From contig JARGXX010000001.1 of NCBI GenBank assembly GCA_030374765.1, positions 682,001 to 746,000 on the forward strand: a DNA stretch of 64,000 nt. Direction: 5' to 3'. A program made the position numbers and the translations under genes. Of the stretch, positions 22,865 through 31,838 are shown piece after piece. The notes beneath the pieces are model-generated. The model did no database searches, was not told the origin of the DNA, and saw only the letters and a list, made by a program, of their open reading frames with translations. This stretch comes from Agarophyton chilense. Taxonomy: Eukaryota > Rhodophyta > Florideophyceae > Gracilariales > Gracilariaceae. The stretch's first letter is position 1. Every line of letters begins with the position of its first letter.

Positions 22865-23709
22865 AGATTGGCCCACATCATGGACTCCTAGGATGGACCA
22901 TGTCACCTTAGGACTCCGTAGATTCGCGTAGAAGGCGAATGTAGCGGTCAACAGCACGGTTGAATTCTGCTAATGACCATCACTATAAAAGATAGAATGC
23001 CCTGATACCTATTTGCGTTCTTTTGCAAGAAACTCGTGATATCTTGGTATTTCGATACCTGGTATAGGTTTTATTGCGCCGAATCTACAACATTTGTCGG
23101 TACTAGCTAGAATTGGTCATTTTGTTATGTTGTGGCCAGAATGCTTGATCACAAAGAGCAGTCTGGGCTCTGTTTAAGCTAAAAAGAGAATGCTGAAGTA
23201 GCATATTATGCTGCTTCAGCGTTCTCTTTTTTGCGTACTCGCAGGGGCAATCAAGATTGCAGTTATAATACTACTGCAAATCTGATTGCCCCAGCGAGAG
23301 CATTCGAATAGCTTCCGGAATGTATCTACCATTGGCAACATCCGTTCCCCAGTTAACCTTTTACGAGCAGATATATCATCGACAAGAATCACAATAAATG
23401 AGACCTGGATATAACTTGTTAGATTGCTAACTGTTAGTTCGGATTGGCATCGGTTGGCGACTAAGGTGGAAATCAATTAACATGTTAATGTTACACTTGA
23501 GCACAAGCGAGATGAAAATGGGTACACTAATTCGCTCTTTATTTAAAAAGAGCGGATCAGCTCAGATCTCGCGACCTCACTGCACTCGCAGACCAGTGCC
23601 CAACATACCCGTACCAACATTTTCGAGTCCATTTCGTCGGTTCCCTGCTCCGCCTAGAATACTTTTAGGGTGCTGCCCTTCGTCACAGCAACGTGCGCAG
23701 AAGATCGGC
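22865..23709. other. Intergenic with a strong hairpin
   Basis: There is no supported gene. The region has the 51-nt hairpin at 23181-23231 (separate entry) and short AT-rich tracts. A minus-strand open frame of 86 codons (23476-23216) overlaps the hairpin and is not convincing. Confidence 0.4.
23181..23231. repeat. Near-perfect inverted repeat, 24-nt arms, 3-nt loop
   Basis: The arm 23181-23204 (AAAAAGAGAATGCTGAAG, then TAGCAT) pairs with 23208-23231 around the loop ATT. Of 24 positions, 22 are Watson-Crick, and the other two become G-U pairs if the plus strand is transcribed, so the RNA stem would be unbroken. It could be a 3'-end signal of the upstream gene, a small-RNA precursor or a mobile-element remnant. 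Confidence 0.7.
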
Positions 23710-23716
23710 TATAAAA
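23710..23716 (+). promoter_or_regulatory. TATA-like element before the DnaJ-zinc-finger gene
   Basis: TATAAAA ends 19 nt before the ATG at 23736. If transcription starts 25-30 nt downstream of it, the first usable ATG would be the in-frame one at 23832, not 23736. Confidence 0.35.
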
Positions 23717-23735
23717 CGGCACTAAAATCGCTCCA

Positions 23736-25937
23736 ATGTCGCTCCACGCCTTCACACCGTGCATTCCTCTGAATAAGAGAATTGCAACTCCCTGTTCTTC
23801 GTCTGTCACCAGCACTACATGTGTGCCACAGATGACAAACTCTCGCAATCCTCGGCGGAAGCGCCCCAACAGACGCCCGGAAGATCTTTTCAATTTCTTT
23901 GATGACGGCGACCCGAACTTGAACAGAAGCCGCGCCAACCGTCCTCACCGACCGCGTCGAAGGGGAAACGAGAATGATGGTCATAACACAGTCAATGACG
24001 CCGTCGACGATGCTGTCGATAATGGATTCTTCTCGCGCTACAGAAAAGGTGCTGAAAACAGCCGTGTGCTCAACGTATCCGACTTGGACGCTGAGGCAAG
24101 GGAGGAATTTAAGTCTAGCAAAGTTGATCATCAGACAGCTGCCAGTGCTTTTGATGCCGTGGACAAACTTTTTGGGAACATTAACGCGAAAAAGGATCAA
24201 CAGACTGACGGTTCCCAATCTTCCACTGCGGACGAACGCATCGACAGAATTTCCTGCCTTGATGATATAAAAGCACGCGCTGCAACATCCGCACAAAACG
24301 AAAACACGAATGCTCTTGACGTTCAAGCCGTTGACGAGTCAAGCATCCCCAAAGAGGCTGTGGAACAGGACGATTTCTCAGAAGCACAAGTATCTCTGGA
24401 TCCAGAAGATATTGAACCCTTGTTTGACGGCCGGCAGCAAGACTTGTATCGACCGGCACTCAACCAGGTTTCTGAGAAGCGCAGTTCTGATTCCTCTGCG
24501 GGCCAGGGGTCGTCGTTTCAGAAATTCATGAGTTTTGCACGGAAAGGTCCGGCGCCCCGGCAAGTTGAAAATTCAAGAGATCAGCGGAGAGAGAGGAACA
24601 ATAGAGAGGGTTTGAATCGGCCGCAAAAGGGAATATCTCTTTCGGACGTATTGAGAACCAGTCGATATTCTAGTGACACCTACGAGACGGAAGGCAACGA
24701 AATGGGGGCGGACTCTGATATCGGCGGCATTGCTTCAAGAAGACGGAATGGAAGAAGACAGAGATTCACCGCGGTGCGTCGGATTGGAGGGAAGACGCGA
24801 CGAATACTAAGTCCGCCACAGGAATGGGAGCCCGTGGACGCGGATGACGTACAGAATATACGAACTGATGGCCTCGTTTTAGGCCGTCGACAGCGGCCTT
24901 CTCATTTGCAGAATGCGGTGGCGGACTGTTTGAGTTGCCGGGGCTCTGGGACGGAGACATGCGCGCTTTGCATAGGCTCTGGGTGGGTGCGGCGGATGAA
25001 GGAGCCTCTCGCGTCGGAAAGTGATGAACGGAGGGTGCTGCTCGAAGAGTTTTGGAGCACGCCTAACTTGGTAACTGATTCGCAGGGAAATGCGCAATGT
25101 ATTCGATGTAATGGAATTGGGAAACAATTTTGCGGCAGTTGTAAGGGCAGCGGATCTGCTTTGGAGAAAGGATTCAATTTCAATGAGCGTTATGAGGTGT
25201 TTGACATGTTTCCGAGTGTGCCTGATGACGTGGTGGTAGACAGTAACTATGATGAAGAAGAGTTTGAGGATGAGGATGAAGATGAAGATGAAGCGGAAGA
25301 CGACTTTGAGTCATTTCAGCTTTATCAGGGTTCTGTGGACTCATTTGAGCTGTCTAGCGGGAAGGGATTGAAGAGTGAGTCGAAAAGGAAGCTGGAAGAT
25401 GACGATGTGGTGCTCGGGGTGGGTGATGATGAAGATGAAATGCTGGCCGTTGAAGATGAGGACGCGGATGTGCTGAGTGTGGAAGAAGATGAGGATATGG
25501 ACGAGGTTGTGGATGAAAGCGAAGAGCTGTTGGCGGCTTTGCAGTCGATGGATTTGAGGGATAGGCAAGGTGGAGGCGCGAGGGGTGGGTTGTTTACGCC
25601 GCTAAAGAGAAATGGGGCACTTTTGGGGCGCGGGGTGGACGATGAGGTTGGCAGTGACGACATGGATGAGGATTTGGACTTTGAGGTGGGGGATGAGTTT
25701 GAAGAAGGAAGCGAGGATGATGATGATGAGGATGAAGATGAAGATGAAGTTAGTGATAGTTTGTACGATCTTGAACTAGGTGACTTTGGCGATGGCGTTA
25801 GTGAGGATAATGAGGGCCAGAATGAGGATGATGGAATGTACGCGTTTGATGGAGATGAGGATGAAGATGCGGATGAAGATGCGGATGAGGATGAAGATGC
25901 GGATGAGGATGAAGACGCGGATGAGGAAGTGGCATGA
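23736..25937 (+). CDS. DnaJ-type zinc-finger protein with very acidic C-terminus, possibly plastid-targeted
   Basis: A 733-residue frame. Near the middle are four CxxCxGxG-type motifs in two pairs: CLSCRGSG and CALCIGSG, then after about 48 residues CIRCNGIG and CGSCKGSG. This is the zinc-binding region of DnaJ co-chaperones without a J domain, as in plastid BSD2-like assembly factors. The N-terminal 35 residues are Ser/Thr/Ala-rich and almost free of acidic residues, like a transit peptide. A basic NRRPRRRG region follows, and the last 230 residues are dominated by Asp/Glu with DEDED repeats. An internal ATG at 23832 would remove the transit-like part. By analogy it may help fold or assemble plastid proteins, but the long acidic tail is unusual. 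Its 3' end faces the next gene at a distance of 63 bp. Confidence 0.72.
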   Translation: MSLHAFTPCIPLNKRIATPCSSSVTSTTCVPQMTNSRNPRRKRPNRRPEDLFNFFDDGDPNLNRSRANRPHRPRRRGNENDGHNTVNDAVDDAVDNGFFSRYRKGAENSRVLNVSDLDAEAREEFKSSKVDHQTAASAFDAVDKLFGNINAKKDQQTDGSQSSTADERIDRISCLDDIKARAATSAQNENTNALDVQAVDESSIPKEAVEQDDFSEAQVSLDPEDIEPLFDGRQQDLYRPALNQVSEKRSSDSSAGQGSSFQKFMSFARKGPAPRQVENSRDQRRERNNREGLNRPQKGISLSDVLRTSRYSSDTYETEGNEMGADSDIGGIASRRRNGRRQRFTAVRRIGGKTRRILSPPQEWEPVDADDVQNIRTDGLVLGRRQRPSHLQNAVADCLSCRGSGTETCALCIGSGWVRRMKEPLASESDERRVLLEEFWSTPNLVTDSQGNAQCIRCNGIGKQFCGSCKGSGSALEKGFNFNERYEVFDMFPSVPDDVVVDSNYDEEEFEDEDEDEDEAEDDFESFQLYQGSVDSFELSSGKGLKSESKRKLEDDDVVLGVGDDEDEMLAVEDEDADVLSVEEDEDMDEVVDESEELLAALQSMDLRDRQGGGARGGLFTPLKRNGALLGRGVDDEVGSDDMDEDLDFEVGDEFEEGSEDDDDEDEDEDEVSDSLYDLELGDFGDGVSEDNEGQNEDDGMYAFDGDEDEDADEDADEDEDADEDEDADEEVA

Positions 25938-26000
25938 AGATGCGCGACAAGACAGCAGCGTAGTGTGAGAATAAAGAGGAGAAGCTAACTTTTTACAAAA

Positions 26001-26441
26001 TCAAAGAGCGGCGGCATCACGACTCTGTACCAAGGAAGTTTGCATGCGCTCGTCAATCTCGGCAACAGTCCACTGCACAAATTCGTCAATGATCTTGCTG
26101 GAAAGCACGGTCAAGAGCTTTTGTTCGACGCTCTCCGGGATCAAGGAGACATCCAATTTGCCGTTGAGCTGGGACGCCAGCGGAAGAACGAGCTGTTGTT
26201 GCAGGATGATGGAGATTTGCTCACGACGCTGCTCAATTGGAATGGATTCCGTGAGGGCGATCTTGATGCAATCGACATAGGGGGCTGGGCAGATTTGGCG
26301 GAGGGAGGGCTCGATGTGCGGGTTGAGGGTGTCGATGACGGTGTCGATGAGAGCGGATTCAGTGGACTCGCGGAGAAAGGGGATGTCGGTCTGAGCGTTA
26401 ACGCGGTTCCGGATGACCTCTTTCTGGTTGTCAGACAGCAT
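26001..26441 (-). CDS. Small helical protein of unknown function
   Basis: The ATG at 26441 gives 146 residues, and the stop TGA is at 26001-26003. The sequence is compact and mostly amphipathic helix, with alternating acidic and hydrophobic residues (SALIDTVIDTLNPHIEP, DEFVQWTVAEIDERMQ) and two cysteines in ICPAPYVDC. There is no signal peptide, membrane segment or known motif. It lies tail-to-tail with the DnaJ-zinc-finger gene and divergent from the acidic-protein gene at 27033. The composition supports a real gene. The function is unknown. Confidence 0.6.
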   Translation of the reverse strand: MLSDNQKEVIRNRVNAQTDIPFLRESTESALIDTVIDTLNPHIEPSLRQICPAPYVDCIKIALTESIPIEQRREQISIILQQQLVLPLASQLNGKLDVSLIPESVEQKLLTVLSSKIIDEFVQWTVAEIDERMQTSLVQSRDAAAL

Positions 26442-26658
26442 GGCGAGGAAGAAGGGCGCGGCGCGGATCGAAGTGCGGCGGTGAAGGCGAGCGGCAGCAG
26501 CAGCGGCGGCTACGATCGATGGTGCCAGCGATCGCAGCGCACAACACTGCGACCGTGGAACGCAACGGTGGTACGCAACCGCAGCAGACAGAAAGATGCC
26601 GGAAAAGGCGCGGATGCTGCCGTGGCGCTATCTGTCTCATCTGACTACACAACACTCT

Positions 26659-26715
26659 GTTGCAATTGTCTACGGAAGTAATTGGCCAGCAATTACTTCA
26701 GTAGACAATTACAAC
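26659..26715. repeat. Inverted repeat with 26-nt arms and 5-nt spacer
   Basis: Left arm 26659-26684 (GTTGCAATTGTCTACGGAAG, then TAATTG) and right arm 26690-26715 match at 24 of 26 positions, separated by GCCAG. It sits between divergent genes and could be a short foldback element or a shared regulatory palindrome. Confidence 0.7.
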
Positions 26716-26907
26716 ACATACAGTACCAGGGAGTAGCTAGCCACGTGGTGTACGCCACTAAGCGCCTGCCACGTGGTGCGGCGCGTCGAAGCGATGAGGC
26801 TGTGGAGTGCAATTCGCGCAGCCGTTGGTTGGTGGCGCTTTGGAGACAAACACAACACTGGGCCTGTTCCCGCAACCGCGCATTTCTTGTGCGGAGAGCA
26901 ACCGAGC

Positions 26908-26990
26908 CGAAGCAAGCGCAAGCAAGCCGAAGCGCAAGCAAGCCGAAGCGCAAGCAAGCCAAGCCGAAGCGCAAGAAAGCCGAGGGCGCG
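26908..26990. repeat. Short tandem repeat, unit about 16 bp
   Basis: Repeats of a unit like aagccgaagcgcaagc lie upstream of the ATG at 27033. They can be translated as a Lys/Arg/Gln/Ala-rich string in an ATG-less extension of the next frame, but are more likely untranslated leader. Confidence 0.55.
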
Positions 26991-27032
26991 AAGCGCAAAC
27001 GTGCCACACGTCGCCTAGAAGCAACGGTCGAA

Positions 27033-27558
27033 ATGGACAAGGAGCGAGAGGATGAGATGGAACGACGGCTGCGACAAACTTTCGACAAGAGAGTGCCGGA
27101 GGGTTGGTTCGATTGGCGCGGGTTGCAGACGAACGGAAGCTTCTTCGAGCAGAGCTCTGCGCCAAGCTCGCCGTACAATTCGCTGTTCGTGCACGACGCA
27201 CAGAAGCTCAACTGCGTGGAGCATATTTGCGGCGGCGACGGCGGCGGCGGCGGTGGCGGCGGTGACGGCGATAGCGAGGAGGAGGGGCGTGCGCTGGCGG
27301 GAGAGTGCGCGCGGGAGGAGGGGGCGCTGGAGCGCGGTGCGCCGGATGGGGCGAAGCTGGAAAAGGGTGAGCAGGAGGAAGATAAGCAGGAGAAGGGCGG
27401 CGAGGACGACGAGGACGAGGACGATGACGATGAAGACGACGATGAAGACTCAGATAGCGACGACAGCGATGATGGGGCGGGGGCGCTGCAGGAGGACTTT
27501 CGACAAAAAGTGCTCAACAACCAGCGCCACCGCGAGCTACAGCTGCTGCGCGAGCGGC

Positions 27559-27598
<40 letters not shown>

Positions 27599-27743
27599 CA
27601 ACGACGAAGGCAACAGCAACGGAAATGGCAATGGAAACGGAAACGGCAATGGAAACGGCAATGGAAACGGCAATGGAAACGGCAACGGAGACTACGAGGG
27701 GAATGAAAAAGGCGATGGCGGCGGTGCGGAGGCGGCGCAGTGA
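27033..27743 (+). CDS. Acidic low-complexity protein of unknown function
   Basis: The open frame extends upstream to 26682, but the first ATG is at 27033, giving 236 residues. The first 65 residues look unique (KRVPEGWFDWRGLQTNGSFF, then NSLFVHDAQKLNCVEHIC). The remainder is low complexity: a glycine run, alternating Asp/Glu tracts, a 12-residue poly-Asp run and about a dozen Gly-Asn dipeptides encoded by ggaaacggcaat repeats. Such proteins are often nuclear or nucleic-acid associated, but nothing here proves it. The N-terminal unique part is the piece to search. No signal peptide or membrane segment is seen. Confidence 0.5.
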
Positions 27744-27955
27744 AAGGGTGTCATTTGCATGATGCAAATGATATGATGACATCTCAACTCGTGCAGCATG
27801 TGCTCTCGTGACAAGTACAGTTCGTACATGCAGGGACGAAAAAAGAAGCAAATACGTTGGACAACAGACGACATGAGCTATTGGTGGGGGTTCTGCAGGG
27901 AGTCTCGCATTGGCACCGCCTCGAGTATTGTGGCCTTGACGCGGCAACAGGCGGC

Positions 27956-29248
27956 ATGACGCTTTCGGCGTCTTCGAGGTTCACGCTTAACGTGACGGTG
28001 TTTCTGCCATGCGTGTCGTTCGCCATCGTGCTGCCGTCGCTGTGGCCATACCTGCAGCGGCTCGGGGCGCAGGAGAGCTTCCTGGCGTACGTGGTGGCGA
28101 TTTACTCTGTGGGCGAGGGGCTTGGCGCCATGCTGTTCGGCTGGCTGTTCTCGCGGCTGCGCGCCACAACGGTGCTGCAGCACGCCAGCGCGCTGGGCAT
28201 CATCGGATCGGTGCTGTACCTGGCGGCGTACGACGCGCGCGACGCGCACGGACGCGCGCTGGTGCTGGTATCGCGTCTGCTGTGCGGGCTGTGGACGGGC
28301 GGTGCGCAGGCGGTGCAGCAGGCGTATCTACACCGAACGCTGAGCGCGGCGCGTATCACCAGCGCCACGGTGGAGTTGAGTACCAGCGCGTGTGTGGGCT
28401 TTGTGGCCGGCCCCGCGCTAGCGCTGGCTTTTGTGCCGTTTGGTGAGGCGCATGTTGGACGTGTGCACTTTGACCAGTTTACGTTGCCGGCGTGGTTCAT
28501 GCTGCTGAGCTCAGTGGGCTGCGTGCTGCTGTACAGTTTCGGACTGACGGAGCGGCGCGACTGTGCGGCGCGTGAGCGCGATGAGAGCGTCGGACTGCGC
28601 GAGGGCAGCCACGAGGGCAGCGCGTTGCTGCCAGTGTCGAAAGCAGGAGTTTTGACGGCGACGACAACGACAAGGACGAGAAGGGTGATGGCGCCGCTGG
28701 TGGCATGTAACGTGGCGTTCTTCGCGCACATGTTCGGCTTCTCGCTGCAGGAGACGGTGACAACGCCGTTGATACAAACGTACTACGGGTGGGGCGTGAC
28801 GACAGCCGACGCGCTGTTCACAGCGGCATCAGGCGGCACACTGGGCGCGCTACTGACGCTACGCGCGCTGTCGCGACGCGGCGTGAGCGACGGTGTGCTG
28901 AGCGCCGCGTCGCTGGCGCTGGGCGGTGCGGCGTGGGGGACGCTAGCACACACACCGCTCCGACGCATGACGTTCGCAGTGGGCTTCGCGTTGGGCACGC
29001 TGGCGTTCGCGCTCGGGCGCGCCACCGTCATGGCGCTGGCCACCAAGGTGCTGCCGACGCGCTGGCAGGGCGGCGGGCAGGGCGTGTTACTTGCCGTGGG
29101 CGCCGTCGCGCGCATCGTGGCGCCGTTTGCCGCCGTGCGCGTGTTCGATGCCGCGCTTGGCGCGCGCGTCGTGTTTGGCTTCACCGCCGCGCTCTTCGTC
29201 GTGGCCGCCGTCGCCTTGCTCTTCGCCCTTCGCGTGAGGCCGTGCTGA
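27956..29248 (+). CDS. Major facilitator superfamily transporter, MFSD8-like
   Basis: The first ATG in the frame is at 27956, giving 430 residues. I count twelve hydrophobic segments in two groups of six, with a hydrophilic Glu/Ser/Lys loop of about 45 residues in the middle, the usual MFS layout. The first helix (FLPCVSFAIVLPSLWPYL) and second helix (AIYSVGEGLGAMLFGWLFSRL, containing the loop 2-3 Gly and Arg of the MFS signature) resemble the MFSD8/CLN7 and SPX-MFS group of vacuolar or lysosomal carriers. The substrate cannot be told. The gene is very GC-rich, like its neighbours from 26.4 to 31 kb. Confidence 0.82.
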   Translation: MTLSASSRFTLNVTVFLPCVSFAIVLPSLWPYLQRLGAQESFLAYVVAIYSVGEGLGAMLFGWLFSRLRATTVLQHASALGIIGSVLYLAAYDARDAHGRALVLVSRLLCGLWTGGAQAVQQAYLHRTLSAARITSATVELSTSACVGFVAGPALALAFVPFGEAHVGRVHFDQFTLPAWFMLLSSVGCVLLYSFGLTERRDCAARERDESVGLREGSHEGSALLPVSKAGVLTATTTTRTRRVMAPLVACNVAFFAHMFGFSLQETVTTPLIQTYYGWGVTTADALFTAASGGTLGALLTLRALSRRGVSDGVLSAASLALGGAAWGTLAHTPLRRMTFAVGFALGTLAFALGRATVMALATKVLPTRWQGGGQGVLLAVGAVARIVAPFAAVRVFDAALGARVVFGFTAALFVVAAVALLFALRVRPC

Positions 29249-29394
29249 CGCCGTTACACTTCATCATATGCACACGTGCATTTCGTGTACACTGTAATGC
29301 GCGTTGCTTACGCCCCGCTTTTTGTTTCTTGTAACAACTCGTATCGAGTGCTCTCACGCACCTCCGTTGCGTGCGCCCATCGTGCGCTCGCTTT

Positions 29395-29535
29395 CTCTGT
29401 CATTTTTTCTGTCGCCTTCTCTGTCGCCTTCTCTGTCATTTTCTCTGTCGCCTTCTCTGTCGCCTTCTCTGTCGCCTTCTCTGTCATTTTCTCTGTCTCT
29501 GTCGCCTTCTCTGTCGCCTTCTCTGTCGCTTTCTC
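29395..29535. repeat. Pyrimidine-rich minisatellite, 12-bp unit
   Basis: Tandem copies of ctctgtcgcctt mixed with ctctgtcatttt run up to 11 bp before the next ATG. They keep the downstream frame open without ATG after 29306, so they read as an apparent FSVA repeat, but are most likely 5' untranslated sequence or promoter. Confidence 0.75.
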
Positions 29536-29545
29536 GCCCCTCGCC

Positions 29546-30274
29546 ATGTCGTTCCGAAAGACGCAGCCCGCGCCGCCGCCGCCGCAGCCGCAGCTCTCTG
29601 ATAAGCTCAGTTCGCTGGCGTCCAAGTTCGGCGCCATCGTCGACCCCAGCGCCCCCATCCCGCTACGCTCCCCCCGCAAGTTCGCCCCCCCACCGCGTCC
29701 CACCCCCCCCGCCGACGCCGCCCCCCACTCCGTACACTCGCTCGCCTCGCGGTTTGCCGCCGACGCACCCCCCTCCGACCCTTCACAAGTCTCGCAACAG
29801 TTTTCCACCGCCGCCGCCGCCTTTCGTGACCGCGAGAACACTTTGGCCGCCGAACAACGCGTCGCTGGCATGGCGCGCGGCCTCGACCAACGCGTCGACA
29901 AACCTGATTCCAAACGCGTCGCCTCCGTCGCACGCGTCTTTGAGAGTAGCGCTTCGGCGGGACGCTATCAAGCCCCGCTCAAACGAGACGCAACAACATC
30001 TCGCACCGCCCCGTCGTCTCCGCGCGCCCCCGTCAGGGAGCCGCCGTTGCCGGCGAAGGAGCATCGCGCTCCGCTTTTGGACGACCGCGAGGAACACGAA
30101 GCCCCTCGCGCCTTCGGCCGCGCCAAGAGTGTGCAGGATACCGCAAAGATGTTTGAACGCGGCGTGACGGCTAATTCTTCCGACACCCATCCCGACCACA
30201 CCAACGCGCGCCAACTCTCCGCTGATCACACCCATCGTTTTAAGGACGCCGCCAAGAAGTTTGGCGCCTCGTGA
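29546..30274 (+). CDS. Disordered protein with repeated A-x-x-F motifs, unknown function
   Basis: ATG at 29546 gives 242 residues, following the pyrimidine repeat. The protein is rich in Pro, Ala, Ser and Arg. A short amphipathic motif recurs: SLASKF (23-28), SLASRF (65-70), QVSQQF (81-86, Ala replaced), SVARVF (127-132), DTAKMF (198-203) and DAAKKF (234-239). Such evenly scattered short helices in a disordered chain suggest multivalent binding to one partner, perhaps cytoskeletal or membrane coat, but that is inference. There is no signal peptide or transmembrane segment. Confidence 0.6.
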   Translation: MSFRKTQPAPPPPQPQLSDKLSSLASKFGAIVDPSAPIPLRSPRKFAPPPRPTPPADAAPHSVHSLASRFAADAPPSDPSQVSQQFSTAAAAFRDRENTLAAEQRVAGMARGLDQRVDKPDSKRVASVARVFESSASAGRYQAPLKRDATTSRTAPSSPRAPVREPPLPAKEHRAPLLDDREEHEAPRAFGRAKSVQDTAKMFERGVTANSSDTHPDHTNARQLSADHTHRFKDAAKKFGAS

Positions 30275-30520
30275 CTTTCGTAGTTATTATTGTTTGCTTG
30301 TCTCTATCGTAGCTCTCTTCATTCCCCCGCTCCGCCCTCCCGTTCTGTGTGCGGCCTGCCTGCTAACTGCTTCGTAAACCATCCAACTCTTCTCACTGCC
30401 CAGCGCTCGCTCGCTGTAAAATATTTGCCCCATACTGTAACAGTGCTAAGCAAGCAATGTGCAACAGCCTTATCGTCGCCCGCCGTCATCGTCGTCATCA
30501 TCACCATCACCATCACCGTC

Positions 30521-31768
30521 ATGTTCCGCCTCGCCACCCGCCTGCGCGTCCCTCGCCGCCCCGCCGCCCCGCCGCGCACCCCCACCCGCTACCTGCTCGT
30601 GCGCGCCTGGGGCAACGCCGACGTCGGCCAGCTCGGCATGCCGCCGCACTACCTGCATCACGAGTCGCAAACCTTCGGCCACAACGTCCCCGTGCCGCGC
30701 AGCATTCCGGCCTTGCACACCGTCGCCCTGTGCGATATGAGCGCATCTGCCGCACATTCCGCCTTCGTCACCGCTGATGGCCGTCTGCTCGTCTGTGGTT
30801 TTGGCCGCGACGGTCAGCTCGGTCTGTCCTGCTTCGAGAATCGTCTGCTTCCGACCGTGTCGCATCATCTCTCGCGCGTCTCGCACGTCGCTTGTGGAAA
30901 TCGTCATACGCTCGTGCTTTGTGAGCATGGTCGCGTGTTTTCGTTCGGCTGTAATCGCTTTGGGCAGCTTGGCTTGTCTCACTTGCATCATGTTCCGTCG
31001 CGCGTCAACGTGCCGCACCACGTCGCCCTTCTCTCCGACATTGACTGCAAAGTAACCTCCGTGGCGGCTGGCGATGACTTTTCAGTCGCCGTTGATGAGA
31101 AAGGCCGTGTTTATACCTGGGGATCCACCGCGAATGGACGTCTAGCACACCCCGATGCCGCCGTTCAACCGTCCATGCTGTCGTTTCTCATGGCCTCAAC
31201 CCAACGTGCCCAACATTCCCCCAGAATTGTTCCCGCCTTGAAGCATGTTACTGTCGATCGAGTGTTCTGTGGAAAGCATCTTGCCACCGCTGTGTCCCGA
31301 GGAGGCCGATCGTTTTCTTGGGGGAACGGAAGGCATTTTCAACTTGCCACACAAAACTCTCGTGATCAGTACGAACCTCTCCCCGCATCTCACTCGCTCA
31401 ACGTGAAAAAGGTGGCGCACGGCGCAACGCACACTCTCATTTTAACCACTGGCGGAACTGTGTACGCGCTGGGAGAGAACGAAAGAGGCTGCTTGGGCAT
31501 TGGAGCTTCTGCTTCTTCTCGAGTCGTCACCGAGCCGGTTCCAATTCCTGCGCTTGCCGGAGTCATAGATATTGCCGCGGGATGGAGGATTTCGGCTGCG
31601 GTTGTTGGAGACGGACAGGAAGGTCGTGTTTTTACGTGGGGCTGCGGAGAGGCGGGGGCGCTTGGTATTGGAGACCACGTTGATCATTGGCAGCCCTTTG
31701 ACATTGGCTTGCGCGCACGAAGGGTGTTTATTGGATGCCAAGGTACTTCGGTGTTTACCCTATCGTGA
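30521..31768 (+). CDS. RCC1-repeat (seven-bladed beta-propeller) protein
   Basis: The frame opens at 30290, but the best start is ATG at 30521, giving 415 residues. RCC1 repeat cores recur: RAWGNADVGQLG, VCGFGRDGQLGL, SFGCNRFGQLGL, TWGSTANGRLA, SWGNGRHFQLA, ALGENERGCLGIG and TWGCGEAGALGIG, which fits seven blades. The first 25 residues are Arg-rich, without acidic residues (MFRLATRLRVPRR), and would serve as a mitochondrial presequence. RCC1 propellers include nuclear Ran exchange factors and mitochondrial RCC1L-type GTPase regulators. The N-terminus favours the latter. It is not classical RCC1, because nuclear features are absent. The unusually GC-rich 5' end gives way to average composition in the second half. 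Confidence 0.8.
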   Translation: MFRLATRLRVPRRPAAPPRTPTRYLLVRAWGNADVGQLGMPPHYLHHESQTFGHNVPVPRSIPALHTVALCDMSASAAHSAFVTADGRLLVCGFGRDGQLGLSCFENRLLPTVSHHLSRVSHVACGNRHTLVLCEHGRVFSFGCNRFGQLGLSHLHHVPSRVNVPHHVALLSDIDCKVTSVAAGDDFSVAVDEKGRVYTWGSTANGRLAHPDAAVQPSMLSFLMASTQRAQHSPRIVPALKHVTVDRVFCGKHLATAVSRGGRSFSWGNGRHFQLATQNSRDQYEPLPASHSLNVKKVAHGATHTLILTTGGTVYALGENERGCLGIGASASSRVVTEPVPIPALAGVIDIAAGWRISAAVVGDGQEGRVFTWGCGEAGALGIGDHVDHWQPFDIGLRARRVFIGCQGTSVFTLS

Positions 31769-31838
31769 GCGCTTGAGTCATATATCCCACTTTTACAGCG
31801 GAAGCCTTTCCTGGTATTCGCATTCGCTAACGGGCAAT

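Noticed and set aside
26693-27685. 330-codon minus-strand frame, Ser- and Pro-rich
   Set aside because: Low-complexity antisense of Asp/Glu and Gly/Asn repeats of the plus-strand gene.
29304-30167. Overlapping plus and minus frames through the 29.4-30.2 kb region
   Set aside because: They arise from the 12-bp repeat and high GC; only the frame from 29546 has protein-like motifs.
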